Source of the DNA: Lethocerus indicus
Lineage: Eukaryota; Arthropoda; Insecta; Hemiptera; Belostomatidae
Direction: 5' to 3'
Length of the DNA: 64,000 bases
Assembly: GCA_019843655.1 (NCBI GenBank)
Contig: JACDQD010000002.1
Span: forward strand, 5,094,585-5,158,584
Part shown: positions 22,792 through 37,298 of the stretch, in pieces
Position numbering within the stretch: the first letter of the stretch is position 1
Layout: every line of letters begins with the position of its first letter
Position numbers and translations under genes: made by a program
The notes under the pieces: model-generated
What the model was told of the DNA's origin: nothing
Databases searched by the model: none
The model's input: only the letters and a program-made list of their open reading frames with translations

Positions 22792-25503
22792 ATGTTGCCT
22801 GTTAAGCGAAGTGAAAACGATTTTCAGCGATTTGTTTTCCATGGTTCGATTCTCTGGAATGATAGGTTAACGAAATAACGGGAGAGGGATTATGGATGAA
22901 AAAGAAGATGAAAAAAGGCAGAGTTTTGCCAAGTACTATTTGGGTGACAGAGACAAGGTTGTAATAATAACTGCACCAACGGAAGGAAATCCAGGTATTA
23001 GGTTTACGACGTAGCGCATGCGGGGAGGGTACGCGCAATTTATATCATTAGCGGTCGGGAGGCGGAGGCGCGCCCTGTAAAACCAATCTAAAATCAGGGG
23101 CGTGTCGGCATGCAGATCACCGCAATTTCCTCGGACGGCCCAACTATAATACGCTCTAACCAGTTAATTAAAGCATCGACGCCTTTTTATACCTCGTGAA
23201 TGTAACATGGATTAATCGCGGTACCTGCGTTCGTACAAAAATTAAAATAACTGACGGATTCCGGTAATTAGTTATTATAGTTTAATACACGTTCGCGTAT
23301 ATCTAAATGTGGGATAATATAAATGTTGGAAAGTGACATTCAAAAATGTCCTCTGAATCAATGGCGTCAACGCGTCATGATCTCGTTAGTCTTCAGTTGC
23401 TGATAGTTTTTGACATTAAATAGAAAATAAAAAGTAACGGAACTCAAAAACATAGTTGATATGTTCCAAAATATATCAAAAATCTGTCAAGCCTACATAA
23501 GAAATTACAGAAATAAAAAAAATTAATTTGAGCGCGTTTTTAGTTTTATACTGCTTCCCTTTGGATTCATAGGTTGATTCATTGATGTGATCATTGTCAT
23601 CATTTATAACAATTCATTTACAAACTGTGCATAAAGACTCTGTTTGCACATAAAGAAAGATTGAATGATTTTGTATTAAACCGAAATGTTGAATATCGTA
23701 CTATAATTCTTCTTGAGCATTGTGGCAAAGCGTTAATTGATCGAACTGGGAAAAACCGGTGATATTTTTGCACATATGGTGAGTAAAACCATGTCGTTCA
23801 CATTGCCGTGGGAAGAACTGAAAAAAGGTTGAATGTTAATACGAGGTTGTCTGTCCATATTTTTCTTTTATTTTGTTGGATGTAGGTCGAGTGTGATACA
23901 CATATCTGGGCTCCAAATCTTCCCATTCAACTGTCTGTCTTCTGTCCGTTCCGCCAGTCCGTCCATAACGCTTGCCTTGAAAAGGTCACAATTTACATAC
24001 TGTACTTGCAGGTAAAAGACCAGGATTTATTGACATATTATTTAAATGCGATGAGATTTATGCGATAGTTTGTCCTCCCTCCTAATTAAAATCAATTCGT
24101 TTTCAACGGTTTCATTCTCCACCGCCGTGGATAAGAAATCTTGATTTGGGGCGGTAGAGTAACCATATATATATTAGTACTTTCAGGACACCCTATATTT
24201 ATTATACCCCATTGATGGCTCCAAACAATATACCTCACATTTATTGACTATTGAAGTAGTCGAAACTAAAAATCGAGCAATTGATCATCGTCAATTTATA
24301 AATTATTTCCACGATTTGTATCCATAACAGCGTTAAAAGTTTAAAAAATGAGTTAGAAGAAAATGAAACGTTAAATATGAGTTTTTACTTTTTTGTAGGA
24401 ATAACATTCTATTACTTTATTCGTTACAATCGCAGAATGAATTGTATTGTTTCCTGGCGATTTGGAATGCAGGACTACTTATAGATAGGAGACCCAAGAC
24501 AAGTTATTATTTATCAGATTACACTTCTAGAAATGAACTTTAATGGAATTTAAAAATGGAATATATCTGATCAAGTAATGATAGATACCCCTTGGGGCCC
24601 CGCTATGTTTTCGCGTTGATTATAATTCAACTCATTTAAGCCAGATTCAAGGAAACATAATTTGAGAAGTGGACATGTGGATGTAGCTTTCGAAAAATAA
24701 GTTCCATTTTACGAACCAGGTCAAGTTTGAATACGCTACGCTGAATATATTCGAGAACGAATTTCACGATAATGCATCCGTCCGTACTGACGTTTCTGAA
24801 GTTCTTTTCATGAAAACTAGAGGAAGCTATCGTTCATCCTCTTTGTAAGTTAGTCCTAACAACTCGGCAAGTTTCCTGCGGATGGCCTCGTATTGTGGGG
24901 GATTCATTGATTAGTGCACTAAAGCTGATTGGACACAGACAGGGAGTAAGGTAACCCGCCCACCCGCAAACTACCTGAAAAACCCGCGCCTAATCGAATT
25001 CGTGAGCCTACCTCTTCTTCCCCCCTACCACTCTCTCCCTCACTCTCCTCTCGCTCTTCATCTCTCTCCCTTTATCTCTACCCCTTTATCTCCCTCCCTC
25101 TTTTCTTCGCTGATATAGGCGAAAGCGTAGACAGAAAAAATTGAATAAAACAAAAGTAAATAAAATCTTGTATGAGACACCACAAATATCCAGAGTCCAG
25201 TGACCTCACTTCCCCGGCTCAAATTAACTGCAGCCTACATACGGGACAATTACACACAGCACATGTATGTAATATCAATCACAGCCCCTCACGAGTACTA
25301 AGGCATTAGCACACCTCAGGGCTAATGTCTCTGAGAAACGTCCTGTCCAGAAGGGGAAGCGGAGCTGAGAATGTGTCTTCTTTGGATGTTCGGTCTTGCG
25401 ACTCTAAGAAATCAGGTTTAATGAAATGAATAATGAAGGCAGCCATAGGTGAAAACCTAGGACACGCCAAATAGAATGGAATGAATTAAAAAAAATCTTT
25501 CTC

Positions 25504-25507
<4 letters not shown>

Positions 25508-25553
<46 letters not shown>

Positions 25554-25571
25554 TCTCACTCTCTCTCTCTT

Positions 25572-25637
<66 letters not shown>

Positions 25638-25671
25638 CCTCCCCCCTCCCCCCTCTCTCACTCTCTCTCTT
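25508..25671. repeat. Compound (CT)n microsatellite
   Basis: About 164 bp of CT dinucleotides on the plus strand, interrupted by CACT, TTCTCTCCCT and poly-C units. Reading frames through it give only Arg-Glu or Ser-Leu repeats and are not genes. Confidence 0.97.
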
Positions 25672-27431
25672 CCGCATCGATGGCCGATACCGACTCAATG
25701 GACCGGCTGGTAAGTCGGTTGTCCTGAGGGAAACCGGTCTGTCGGATCCACTGACGTTCATCGACGTGCCGACCGAACGGATTTTACAGTCGAAATAATA
25801 ATTTGTTCCAAGCACTAATAAGCGAAAGCGTGTTTTCTCATTCCGTTGGGGGTGATAGCCATCGAGAAATGCTAAATTCTCGTACGAGTCAGTTTAATTC
25901 GTTATCCTCAACCCAGTCAGTCATACTACGAATCCTACTCTATGACTGTAATTTACATTACTTTGTAGACGCCTTATTGGTGGAATGAAAGAAATCGTCC
26001 TAAGCTAGACCGGTTACCTCCTCACTATTCTAAGTAATATTCATTCTCTAATGTTATCTTGTAGCAGTCTATATGACTTCGCGGACCTCAAACAAATACC
26101 TTTAAAAGAAAAAATATCCTTCAATTGTGTGAAGAAACATTTCATCTACCGAAAATCTTTTTTAATTCGGTCAGTATCGCATTTACATTTCCCTATTCTA
26201 CATCTTTGTAGTTAGTCGCAATAATTCGGGAGATTAGAAACGGCACGGCCACGGCACAGAATTTTTCTGCCACTACAATCTTAGAATATGACAGAACTCG
26301 TAGTTGACAGGCGTACGAAGTTGACAGCCGATTGCTGCTGCCACCTGGGGGCAATCCAAGGACTCCTTGTCGTTTTCAGATCGCTTGTCGTTTATTCGAT
26401 TATTTTGACTTACTTAGTGTTCGGGTATTTCATTTATTCATTATACCGTATATTATAAGTACGAGGATATAATTACTGAAATGTTTCAATAAATATAATG
26501 AAACTAATAGAACAGATCAAATTGATTGAGGCGTCACAACACGTCGGAAATGATTTATGCCGTTATTCATCGGTCTGACTATTAAATAGCAGTAAAACAA
26601 ACGTCATGATTTTCCGGTAGTAAAACTCCAAGTTGTAACCAGTTGAAATTGGCGCAGAAGGTCATTTAACGGGAATCACGCACAGCCATTTCATTGTGAA
26701 TTAGTTACAAAATGTTGGTTATATTTCACGGTACGTGATCGCTAGACTTGAAGGTGTATAATCCGAGAGATTTCGGAGTGGGACAGGAACGCTTTCGAGG
26801 CGTGTCGCAACGGCCGGTTATTTACGGGTGACGGGATCGGTGTGGGCGGTTGGGGAGGTTCCCACGGCCCACCGGGAGTCTATCTGGAGCGGCGTGCCAC
26901 CGCGTCCTCCTCCCCTCGGGCTCATCCCATCACCCTTCTCTCTCACTATCCCCTCCCTGGTTAAATCATCCACTAGGGTTTACAACTCGCCGCAAATTTA
27001 TGCGGTCAATGCGAATTGATGAATTTGATCGACTTAGTAACTATGGAAACTATTCCGATCGAATATATTACAATGTAGTTTAGAATTCCGGAATTATCTG
27101 AGATGGAAAATCAAAAACAGTTGAGTTCTTCGATACAAATCTGTATTCGATTGAATAGTGAGCCGGGAATCAAACTCTCCTCCAAAGCCAATATTGGCCA
27201 AAAATGGTCCGGGATTTGGATAGACCGATGATTGATAATATACAGTGTATATGAATCTGTGAGCGTGAAACATCTTGGCGTCGAGTTCTTGAATAAAACA
27301 TTTTGGTACTTGTCAATTAGACCCCCTCCCGAGGGTAACCAACTATCCCAAACATGGCGTTTAGTATCGAATGAATCGATGTATCTATATATCGCTATCG
27401 AATCGCTTCCAAGTTAATAATCTAATATACT

Positions 27432-27472
27432 AATATAATAATAATATAATATAATATAATATAATAATAATA
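27432..27472. repeat. (TAATA)n/(ATA)n simple repeat
   Basis: AT-only imperfect repeat built from ATAAT and ATA units. Confidence 0.85.
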
Positions 27473-28906
27473 ATGTTTATGAATAATCATCATGAATCAT
27501 GTTTGTTTTGTAAACTATGTTATTTGTCAACTATCCTGAAATATGTCATCCCTATTGACATTATTTCTCTTTAATATAATCAATATAAGTGTGAATCACA
27601 CCAAGATGGCTACGTATGAATGTTTTTAATTAAGTACTTTTTCGGATACCATTGTGGACTAGTTGGGACTGCCAACATATTCATCGGTTTATTCTATGTT
27701 TAGCCGCGTCCAGTGTCATATCCAACATTTAACATATTCGTGCGCATTCAAGGTTTCACAGTAGTTTCCCGGTTTAAGACCTGTTCGAGATCTCAGGAGA
27801 TATTTCCTCTCTTTCCCTCCCTCCCTCTCTCTTTCTCTCTCCGTCTCTCCGGCCTCTCCTTTCTTTCTTTTCCCGAGCTCGGAGCCCACTCATAATGTGA
27901 CATATGACCGAGGGAAGATCTTGAATATAAAACCGGACATCTCATAAATACAGAATGTTAGTCACGTCGTACAAAGCGTGTCACGATTCGCGCGTACACT
28001 TTTTGTCTGCGGCCGTTTCCGCGGCTCTCCCCGTTAACTTACAACCGCTCGGTCCGTAAGAACGGCGCTCGAAAAACCTCCGGCAGAATCTTTTTTTACT
28101 ATGAATCACTGAAATAACCCCGCTCAGATGTTGGGAAACGACTGTGCTATGTGCTCTGCCGTGATTTATTGCAGTTTCCTAGTCAAGTACTAGTTCTACT
28201 CTGAATCCTCCCCACCACCCACTCACGTGCGGGACCATTATTCGATAGATATTTAAAAATTAAAGTAGGTACTGAAATGGTTTATCAAAATCTAGTACAT
28301 TCCGTTGGGACATTAAATGTTCGAGTATTCAACGAACACGAGCGACGTATTTGCCTTATCAACATTCGTTACGAAATTTAAACGACGCAAGAAGAGAATC
28401 TTCTTATGTAAGGCTATTCATCCAAACTAACAGGTTTAATAATCGGTCTGAATCCCACACTAATATCGTGTATCGCGGCCCGTTATTGGTGTTGTTCTCT
28501 AGCGCAATAAATAACTTGTTGCTACTAATTTGGGCGCTAGAGGGGGCCTATAAACTTTACAACAATGGAAAGAAGATAACGAGATAAGTGTCGTGTAGCA
28601 GTGTGTTCGTGCGTCCGCCAACAGGTGAAGTAGGCGTTAATGACCTGTCGGCACTTTGAAGTTATTATAAAAATAAACAGACACTTCCGTACAACTCGGA
28701 ACACTTTCTTCCTTGTCGTCTTTGACAACCGAGTCACTTGATACCTCTGTAAACTCGCTCGATTTCCTCGATTTAAGAGGAACGGGCCAGATATTTACGT
28801 CTGTTCTGGTCTACAACAATAGAACCTAAAATTAAGGCGGGATGAAGATATGAACATCCGCACGGTACCCCGTTTTCGAATGGTAAGTAACGGAGTCGAT
28901 GCTTAC

Positions 28907-29166
28907 CCCTTTTGAGAATGAGACTGCTGTGAGGATTTTGATTTTTGTTGGATAGGTTCGAACAGTTCCAGCGGTGCCATCTGAACTGGAATTGGCACTC
29001 GTGTACGGCGAGCTGGAGGCCGTGGAGGGCGGCGAGGGTGACGTGGGGGTGCCTTTGGCAGATCTCCTGCTGGGCCCGAGTCAGGCCCGCCACCGTCTTG
29101 CAGACCCCGGCTCCCGCCACCCCTATCATCTTGTTGTTGTTCGCACCCCCCGCACCGGCACACATC
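28907..29166 (-). CDS. Wnt10: Wnt10 coding exon 2
   Basis: This 260-nt exon encodes the last base of codon 16 to the first base of codon 103. It begins within the end of the signal peptide (MCAGAGGA), then CKTVAGLTRAQQEICQRHPHV, the first conserved Wnt helix, HGLQLAVHECQFQFRWHRWNCS, the universal Wnt motif with two possible N-glycosylation sites (NCS at 83, NLS at 86), and NPHSSLILKRG. GLT..Q.E.C.R.P and the S.I..RG ending before GYRESAF match Wnt10 (WNT10A: S..FSRGFRESAF as I recall). The acceptor is tgtttcAG|GATG and the donor AAGGG|GTAAGC. An in-frame ATG in the intron (MGMCFR...) just above the acceptor is not the start, because the first exon at 52 kb fits both phase and signal peptide. 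Confidence 0.96.
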
Positions 29167-29769
29167 CTGAAACACATACCCAAGCTAATTTTTAATTATG
29201 CCAAGGGGCGAAAGGAATTATATAATTTTTAATTACCGAAAGTAGCCGTCTATAAGGTATAGGCGTAGAAGGCAAAATTGACGGAGGTACATTCTGTAGG
29301 ACGGCTGGGTTTTGTCCATTCTTGTAAAACAGATCTCATCGATGCGCTCGGAGGCGTCCGCGGGTTTTTAGTCGAATACCGGAGACGGAGGGGCCGATAA
29401 GAGGAGGGCGCCCGTTAAGAGCCCGAGTATTTAATGCCTAAAACGGGACGGGGAGCGTTTTTGAGACGTGTCACCGGGCGTGTAGCGGAGACAGCGCGCC
29501 AAGAGGGGGCGACGCTTCTCGCTCCGCGTTTCTTGCTCCTCTCCTTCCTGAAATTCATCGTCACCGGCCCGTCGCGGCGTATCTCCTCGGGCGGCTTTTT
29601 TCCTCGAGCGGCCGTGCTTTACGACGGGAGCCCGACGTCGGTCCCCGGATAGGCACCGCTTATATCGTGCCCCTTCGACCGGGGACTTTAATGGGAGCCG
29701 GCTCTCTGTACGGAGCCCCGGCAATATTTTCACGTTGTTCCGCCCCCTCGACGCGGCCCCTCCGCTCAG

Positions 29770-29865
29770 GGGAGGAGAAGAAGTTTCTTTGGAGGAGCGG
29801 GCGGAGGAGAAGGAGGAGGAGAAAGAGGAGGAGGAGGAACGGGAGGAGGGAGAGGGGCAGGGCCC
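29770..29865. repeat. Purine-rich GGA/GAG imperfect repeat
   Basis: About 95 bp of almost only G and A on the plus strand (pyrimidine on the Wnt10 sense strand), inside a GC-rich block 0.6-0.7 kb upstream of exon 2. The antisense and sense reading frames here are long only because stops are scarce in such DNA. Confidence 0.85.
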
Positions 29866-30345
29866 AGGAAGAGCGGAGGGAAAAAACACGGCGACACCAC
29901 TTTAATCAGCATTTGCAGTAAATTGTAAAAAGACGGGCGAGGTAATTATTTGTCGCGATGCGACGGAGGGAAAAAGGATTGGGGGTTTTTGCGGAGGCAG
30001 TTTGTCTGTGGACGAGGGCGGTGTTTTTTAGCGGGAGCCGACGTCGGCTGCCATTCCATCAACCGGGGCTTTCTTCTCTATCTTTCCATCTCTGTCTCTC
30101 TCCCCCTTGGCCAACAGTGAATGCTTCGCGGTCCCCGATTGGGCAAAAACGCGCGGCGCGAACCCCCGACACCCACTATCTCCTTTTCTGGCAACCCTTT
30201 ACATTAACCTCTAACCGAACAGATAGGTCCCAACCCTATACCTACATTTTCAATAAAAACATTTCTTATAACCTGATAGAATACCATTCTATAATCTATG
30301 CGGCATCTACTTTTATTTTAACTCGTTGTTTTTAGTTATAATATA

Positions 30346-30348
<3 letters not shown>

Positions 30349-30401
<53 letters not shown>
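30349..30401. repeat. (AT)26 microsatellite
   Basis: Uninterrupted AT tract of 53 bp. Confidence 0.98.
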
Positions 30402-30402
<1 letters not shown>

Positions 30403-33400
30403 TCATTAAGCATAACGCTTAACACATAAGAAGGAAAGAAAAATAGAAAAACATAAATCTCCATTTTTTCATCAATGAAGGAATCTCGACTATTTTAATT
30501 TTGTTTCTCCGTCGTCTGTCAGTGGTTTGCTACGTGAATTTTGTTCTCTCCTTGTGCTACATCATGTTCACGACCCATTGTATGTGGAAGACTGTATCTA
30601 TATATTTATTACCAATTTTGAGTTTAACTTCTGACAGTCCTATTTATTTTAGATAGTGTCGATTCCACAATTCTCAGTTATGTGCCGAAAAATGAATTTG
30701 AAATCATTATATATCGAAAAAAGCCGATCATCATTATTTATTGATTAAAGTGGATGAAAGCATTCGTCGATTAAATTCTTTCATCAAAGAAATATAAGCA
30801 CAGTGCAAATTGAACCATTATTTGGCCCGCTGTGCCTGATCTTGTTGATGATGGGGAGCGCGTGGAGGCATTTTAATTCCTACGCGTTATTCAAGGAAGC
30901 CGAATAATGCAATTTGCCGAGGGTGTCTGAGGAATTCGTTGCATCAATATGCATCACCGAACAACTCTTCAAGAAATGCCAGTTCGGTTGCTAAACTCAT
31001 TTCCTTAACCACAAAAAATGTGCAAATGAGTCGGGTGCACTCTTTACTGTCAAGAATTGGAGCTGGAAATGTAAGTCACAATTTATTTTCTTGAATTAGA
31101 GATGCAAGATAACCTAATAAACAATTCGACTAATTATTAATTTTTGAAATTAAAATATTAGTATTCACGTATTGTTGACAAAATAAAGACATTCTTTTGT
31201 TTCTACTGAATTCTATCAATAATTGGATATAGGGAATTTACGAGATTGGGACTATTCGTATTTTTATTAATTGGAATCGTTCTTTTTTTGTACTTTCTCA
31301 AATAAATTAAATATTAATGGCGATTTTGAAAAAATGCGACGGTCAGGTAATATTTAATTTTCACATGACCTTTAAACCTAAATTAATTGATAGCGTCTTA
31401 AATGAGCTGAAATCTCTTCATTTATATGATTAAATCCGGTTGTCTAGGATACAATGGAAACATTTTTACTTTATATACTCAAACTTATATATATCAGAAC
31501 TTTATATATTCAAATGTATTCCCTTTTTTGCTTCTGCGCTTTGCTTGCTACACTGTGTTATACAACACTATCAGGTTCTGTGTAGACTCATTACGGGATT
31601 ACACCTAGGATGAGAAAAATGAATATTTTAAAATAAGAAATAAACCTTAATTTATAGCCTTCTACTCCAATCAAAGTATTTTATCCTCTCTATTTGCCAG
31701 TAATCTGTCAGTATATTGAGAATCTCACTGTTATCCTTATCAATTTTCACCTGCGAAGGAGGAACATATTTTTTGTATGTTAAGCCATTAGCGCTTAAAG
31801 CCATTTATTCGTTTTACGAGCCCTTTACAGCTTTCCGCCCGCCTGTCTCTCTTTCTCCACTCCTCTTCTTACCGTCTGCCTCTCTCACCGGATGGATTAC
31901 TACTTTACATTTGTTGACTCAAACACAACTTATCGCTTTATTGTTAAATAGTCTCTTTTTACGACATCCGAGTGGAAAATAAAGGGCATTATTTTGGCAA
32001 TACAAACACAAACAATTGGCTGTATAGCAGAATCTGTTAAACCGAGAGTCGGGACTGGCCGACTACAGCCTCTCCATGTTTGTGTAATAATTGTATACTT
32101 TAAAATCAAAAATTAAAACATCGATGCGATTATACTCAACTGAATTTAGAGTAGTGTAGAATAAATCTACTAGCAATTATAATATGATTCGTTCCGGTCG
32201 AAATATCTGTTTAAAACAAAATATTTAATTGTCAAAGAAACGAATATGCGTTGAAATGAATTTATAGGGCGCGTTAGTCGGATACACTAGTTATGCGGAT
32301 GACCGATCTTATTCATAACGGACCGTAACGGACTGGTATTAAAAGAACGGTAGGTCGATTTATTAAAACGCCGGCACAAAAGAGTCTTTTAAGTTTAATG
32401 AAGTCGTCGACCGTTGTTATGACATGGGTGCCGATTTCGGTCCGGCCGTAGGTGAATAGGAGAGATCTAGATAAGAGGCGATTAGCATTTCATATTTGTG
32501 TGGGGCGCCCCGGCGCGGACACATGAATGCCTCCATAATTCAAACCGCGAGTCCACTTATCCGGCTGTAAATTATTCCGATATGAATAAACTCCGGAGGA
32601 CTCTCTATTTGGGAAGAGGTCGCGCGGCATCTCGAGCCCGGGCTCGATTAAATCACGCCACGCCGGGGCCCTGTCTCTTGCTCAGTCCAAATCATAATTC
32701 GCGAGCGCGCCCGTTTCCACCGCTGGCCCAGAGAACATTAATGACGGGCCCCAGAACAAAGGCCACTTTTAACGTTTCGAAAACCGGGTTTTAAATAATT
32801 CATGCGATCCTAATTGAAGCATAATTACCGAGGTTATTCGGACGCCTCTGTATATCGGTACTGAAGTGTTATGATTTATCGCTGTTCGGTTGAACTCTTT
32901 ACGCCCTTCTTTCGCTGTTTGTCCTGCCTCGCGTGGGAACAATTAGTTGCGAAATAATTCGTTACATTTTATTTTATTCAAATTACGCGGGTTAAATTTT
33001 CTTTTCCCCTTCAACTCAAAATTGGTCGTGTATTGTCCCGGTTTAGGAATAATAGGACTTGCAATTCTAAAGAATTTGAAGTGCCAATAGTGCGTTTAAT
33101 TTACGTGCCACCCGACAACAAGCTCGCTATCTTGGGCCTTATATAGACAAATGACTCACGTGGAATCCACATACCCGTCTCAAAAGAGTAGATTTGAATC
33201 GCGCGAATATGGACTGAGACCTCTACTGAAAAGGATATGGAAACTCACCATAGCCAAAAAATTGACAATATACAAAGCTATATTGTAATCGACGTGGTCA
33301 TACGATATCGAACTATGGGGATCCAGGAAGATATCCAACCGTTGAATCCCTTTCCTCCATTACCCATCCACTACCCCCCTCGGCGGCTTAAACGCCACTG

Positions 33401-35968
33401 GCCTAGAGATCTTTGCCTAGAATAACCAGTCAAGAAAGTGTCACCAGTGGGTGATTTCTTCATCATGTGAACCATGTCAGGACGATACTTAAATCCATTG
33501 CAACTATAGCATGTAATTGTGTAAATGTGCTGATTGTGTAATAAAAAAAAGTTAAACAAAAAAATTTCAATTTACGGCGTAATATTTTATTATAGTCTTT
33601 CAAATCTCGGCGAACCCGTTCAGGAAAGGAGGAACCTTCTGTAATTGGTATAGAGTCAATCGCGCCGACGGTTTAAGATCATCGGGCATAATTAATTTCC
33701 TACATTCTGATTGGAATTGGGTGAATGTGATCGCGAGAGGGCCCAGGAGTGTTGAAATAGCTCGTGTTGGCTCCACTGAGACGACTTCCATTACGATTTG
33801 TAGCGGCCGTTATAAATGTCAACAGTTCAAATTGGGCGGGACCGCCGAGATCCTCTCCATTAGCACCGGGCCACTTTTCCACTTCCAGTCCCCATAGGCA
33901 TTTAAAGTAGTCCTACAAATTGGTCTTAACAGTAGCCGATAAAATGCGCCAGTCCAACCTATTTCACAGTTCGACCCAAAACAAATGACCCCAGCCCGTA
34001 ACGATAACCATCAAAAACCGAAAATCAACCCTCCTTAGGATAAGCTTAGTGAGCATTATATACCTTCTTCCAGAAGGGAGGGTTGGATGTTTTCCCACAC
34101 TTATCAAAATTGAAGTAGAGTAAAATACATGATGTATGATGATAATTGTGAAACTCTATCCATATACACTCGAAAAGAAATATATAATTAGTTTATCGGC
34201 ACGATATTACAGTCAATGTTCGTATAGTGCGATTCCCAACACAGGCTTTAATCGTAGGCGCATTCATTTTTATTTTGAGAAACCCTCGTTATTAAAATTA
34301 TGCAAAACGGTAAAAAATTAAACAGAAAATCGATAAAAGGTAACAGTATGATCCATAGAAATAATTTGCGTGTTAAAATGTTAATTAATTATTTTTTACA
34401 GCTCCTCTAGGGGTTAGACCTAATTGTTGTTAACTCCAAAAAACATTTCTGGGCGTGTTTTATTTTCTCGCAATCGTTGAGTAATTGTTTTCTCATTGAA
34501 GCGTAAAAGTTACAAACAAATACGAACGAGGTGCAGGGTTAACAAATATATGCGTGTGTTAAAGTGTGCGTGTTAAAGTGAAGCTATAAACCGTCGTTGT
34601 CAAAGCAGATTTTCAAACATCGTCCTACCGGTAGTCCTCGTTTTAATTACCGGGCCAGATTCAAGACTTAACGTTCAAGAAAGTAATTATGAAACCATTT
34701 AATGATTAACAGGACACTAGCCTAGTGGAATGTAATGGCCGGCATTTAAGATACTGTTTATAACAGGTATAATGTGAAGGTGTTTTGGCGTCGTGGGAAA
34801 GTGGCGCTCTGCCCCTCTAATAGCCCCCCCCCTTTATCTTTTAGTCGGTCACACACAGCCTACAAATTGAACTACTACATTTCGAGCCCCCTTTAGACGC
34901 ATTCCTGTCCTAGATAGGTAAAATAGAAAATTAATGTATATAAGATACATTTATTCTTATTTCAAAGCACTAACAATGCAAACCTATATGCGTGCGTGCT
35001 CTAAACAGATATATTATAGATTATATATAAAATTTCATTTAATATGATCTGGTACTAACGGCGAAGAGCCGCAAACTGCCTTCCTACAAACCCGAAAAAA
35101 CAACGATATTTGACTTCTCGCTTGAATGTAGAAAAGCAGAAAAATCATTGTTGCATGACGTCGTAGTGGTGTTAATGAAATACTGTAACAGTGTGCCTGA
35201 AGTAAAGAACGGGCTCAATAAACTTATTAATAGGCCAGAGAGGGATGTGGATGGAGGAGCCCCCAGGATTTTCACAGAGATCGGATTCTACCTAATTTTT
35301 TTGTGGTGTCGTGCCCTCCCGGCTGTGGGAACTACCGCCCCAAAACTAGCGTTCTTTTTAATACCCGGCCAAAATATAGGTAGCCGCTTCTTCCTCGCCG
35401 CCCCTTGTCTCCACATGGAATGCGACACCGACCGAACCTCCTGTCTAGAAAATTATTCACCTTCTGATGTAATCAATAACGGCCTGACCCCATCTGTGAA
35501 GGACTATAAGTGTCTATATATACATATATATAATATATAAATATTTACATTTGTAATAAGTGTACATAAATTTACAATCAAAGCTTAAAACAATTTCAGA
35601 AGAAACTGAGAATATTAGTACATGAAATATCAGCTTACAATGAATATCTCAGGTATCGGAGCGCATAAAGGAGGTACAACAAACTACGCAAATACCCATG
35701 AACTACCAATTAATAGTTGAACTTTTTGGAAAGCAATATTATTTATTAAGCAGTGAATTAGCAGAATATTCTTCAAGGGATGATATTAAACTGAGTATAT
35801 ATTATTAAATGAAACTCTAGATATTGATCGACTGTAAATATGACCATAATGTACAACTGAGTTATTTAATGTGTCCTAGCCATAATTTACATCGTTTAAT
35901 TTCTTGGGACTCGATTCAGCGGAGAGTAGGATTCCAACTAATTGCGGTGACAAGAGCCAGATGGCAGA

Positions 35969-35973
<5 letters not shown>

Positions 35974-36019
<46 letters not shown>
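35974..36019. repeat. (AT)23 microsatellite
   Basis: AT tract of 46 bp, followed after one G by nine further alternating bases. Frames through it give Tyr-Ile repeats only. Confidence 0.97.
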
Positions 36020-36029
<10 letters not shown>

Positions 36030-36949
36030 GAAATGATTTTTGAAATGTTATCTTGCCTTAGGAACATTCCTGCTTGTAATTTGGTACACGGTCATTTGAA
36101 AGTAGTCTTAATTGGCTCTGCTTTTCAGTCGGTAGTCGTAATTGCGCGTAAACACCGATATAAATTTCAAAGTAAAAATGGGACCACTTTAGGGGAAATA
36201 CTTAATATAACGAGCTCCTTTTCTCGTTTCACTGAGCGGAGAACAAGTGCGTTGCCTTCTGGTGACCGAATGCCGCTAAATGGAACCACATTTGTCAAAA
36301 TGATTTGGACATTCACGACAAGATCTTAAAATATTTCCATTATGAAGATATTTCGATCCCCTGTCCGATCGTGGGTGGTGGAAGAAGCACGTTTCCTTGG
36401 GAAAAGTTGGCCTGAACAATTGTTCTTATTTTTGAATGATCAAAACTGCCTGCATATGTCTATAAAGTAAGTGTTAAAAAATAAATATAGTTCGGGCCGT
36501 TCTGGTTTGGAATGATTACTAATTATAGTTCGATTTCTTCAGAGAAACGAACCGGTATAACCCGTATATCTTTGTGCGTATTTTTAGTGGACTACTGGTT
36601 ACCATATATTTTGAGTTTCCAAACAGTGTTTCTAAACTATCCAATAGACAGCACAGAGAGCGAACCCAAATTAAAATTATTATGGGCAAATACTTTGGGG
36701 CAAGTGGCCCGGACGTTCTCAGGCGCGGTGATTGGCCAAGACGGCCCAGTAGTGTACAATTTGCGAGGATGACTGTGTTGTGTGCCTGAGACCTGTGGGG
36801 AGGGGATAAAAGCCTGGGAATGAGCGGGTTCCCATGGCGATGGGTCCAGCTAATGGCCTATCTAAAATAAAAAGCCATAAGGAGGTTGTCTCGTGTCTGG
36901 GCTAATGGAGATCTTGAGAATGCGGCCCCATACCCATAGTGGCTCAACG

Positions 36950-37069
<120 letters not shown>

Positions 37070-37252
37070 CCGTCAAAGTTATGTCCTTGAAACACGTTTA
37101 GAAATCACACAGATCTATTATCTCTTGATGCCGTTTGATTAAAGTTTTGATAACGAAAACCTTGTACCAAAAAATCAATAACCAGTTATTAATAAGTAGT
37201 TTAAACTCCTACTGCAAATTACTACAGCGCCCGTAATATACTGGCATGCGTT

Positions 37253-37257
<5 letters not shown>

Positions 37258-37296
<39 letters not shown>
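37258..37296. repeat. (TA)19 microsatellite
   Basis: TA tract of 39 bp, only 190 bp from the TC tract. Confidence 0.98.

Positions 37297-37298
<2 letters not shown>

Larger units (their letters stand above)
18584..28906 (-). other. Wnt10 intron 2 (about 10.3 kb)
   Basis: Phase-1 intron between GTAAGC and the acceptor next to 18583. It holds GC-rich patches (20020-20460, 21060-21350), an imperfect triple of TGCTTATAAT (22755-22791), a pyrimidine-rich block (25011-25110), the compound CT tract (25508-25671) and an ATA/TAA repeat near 27432-27472. I see no coding exon and no transposon with recognisable termini. Confidence 0.8.

Noticed and set aside
27150..27230. tRNA T-arm-like GTTTGATTCCCGGC on the minus strand
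   Set aside because: No A box at the right distance and no acceptor stem; neither a tRNA nor a clear tRNA-derived SINE.
29431..29889. 152-codon minus-strand ORF near Wnt10 exon 2
   Set aside because: Ser/Arg-rich product of a GGA/CTC simple-sequence block; no domain, no continuity with the Wnt10 frame.
35148..35540. 130-codon plus-strand ORF in intron 1
   Set aside because: Ends in a TA-type repeat and has no family resemblance; unlike 38036-38938 its frame does not stay open beyond the stop.
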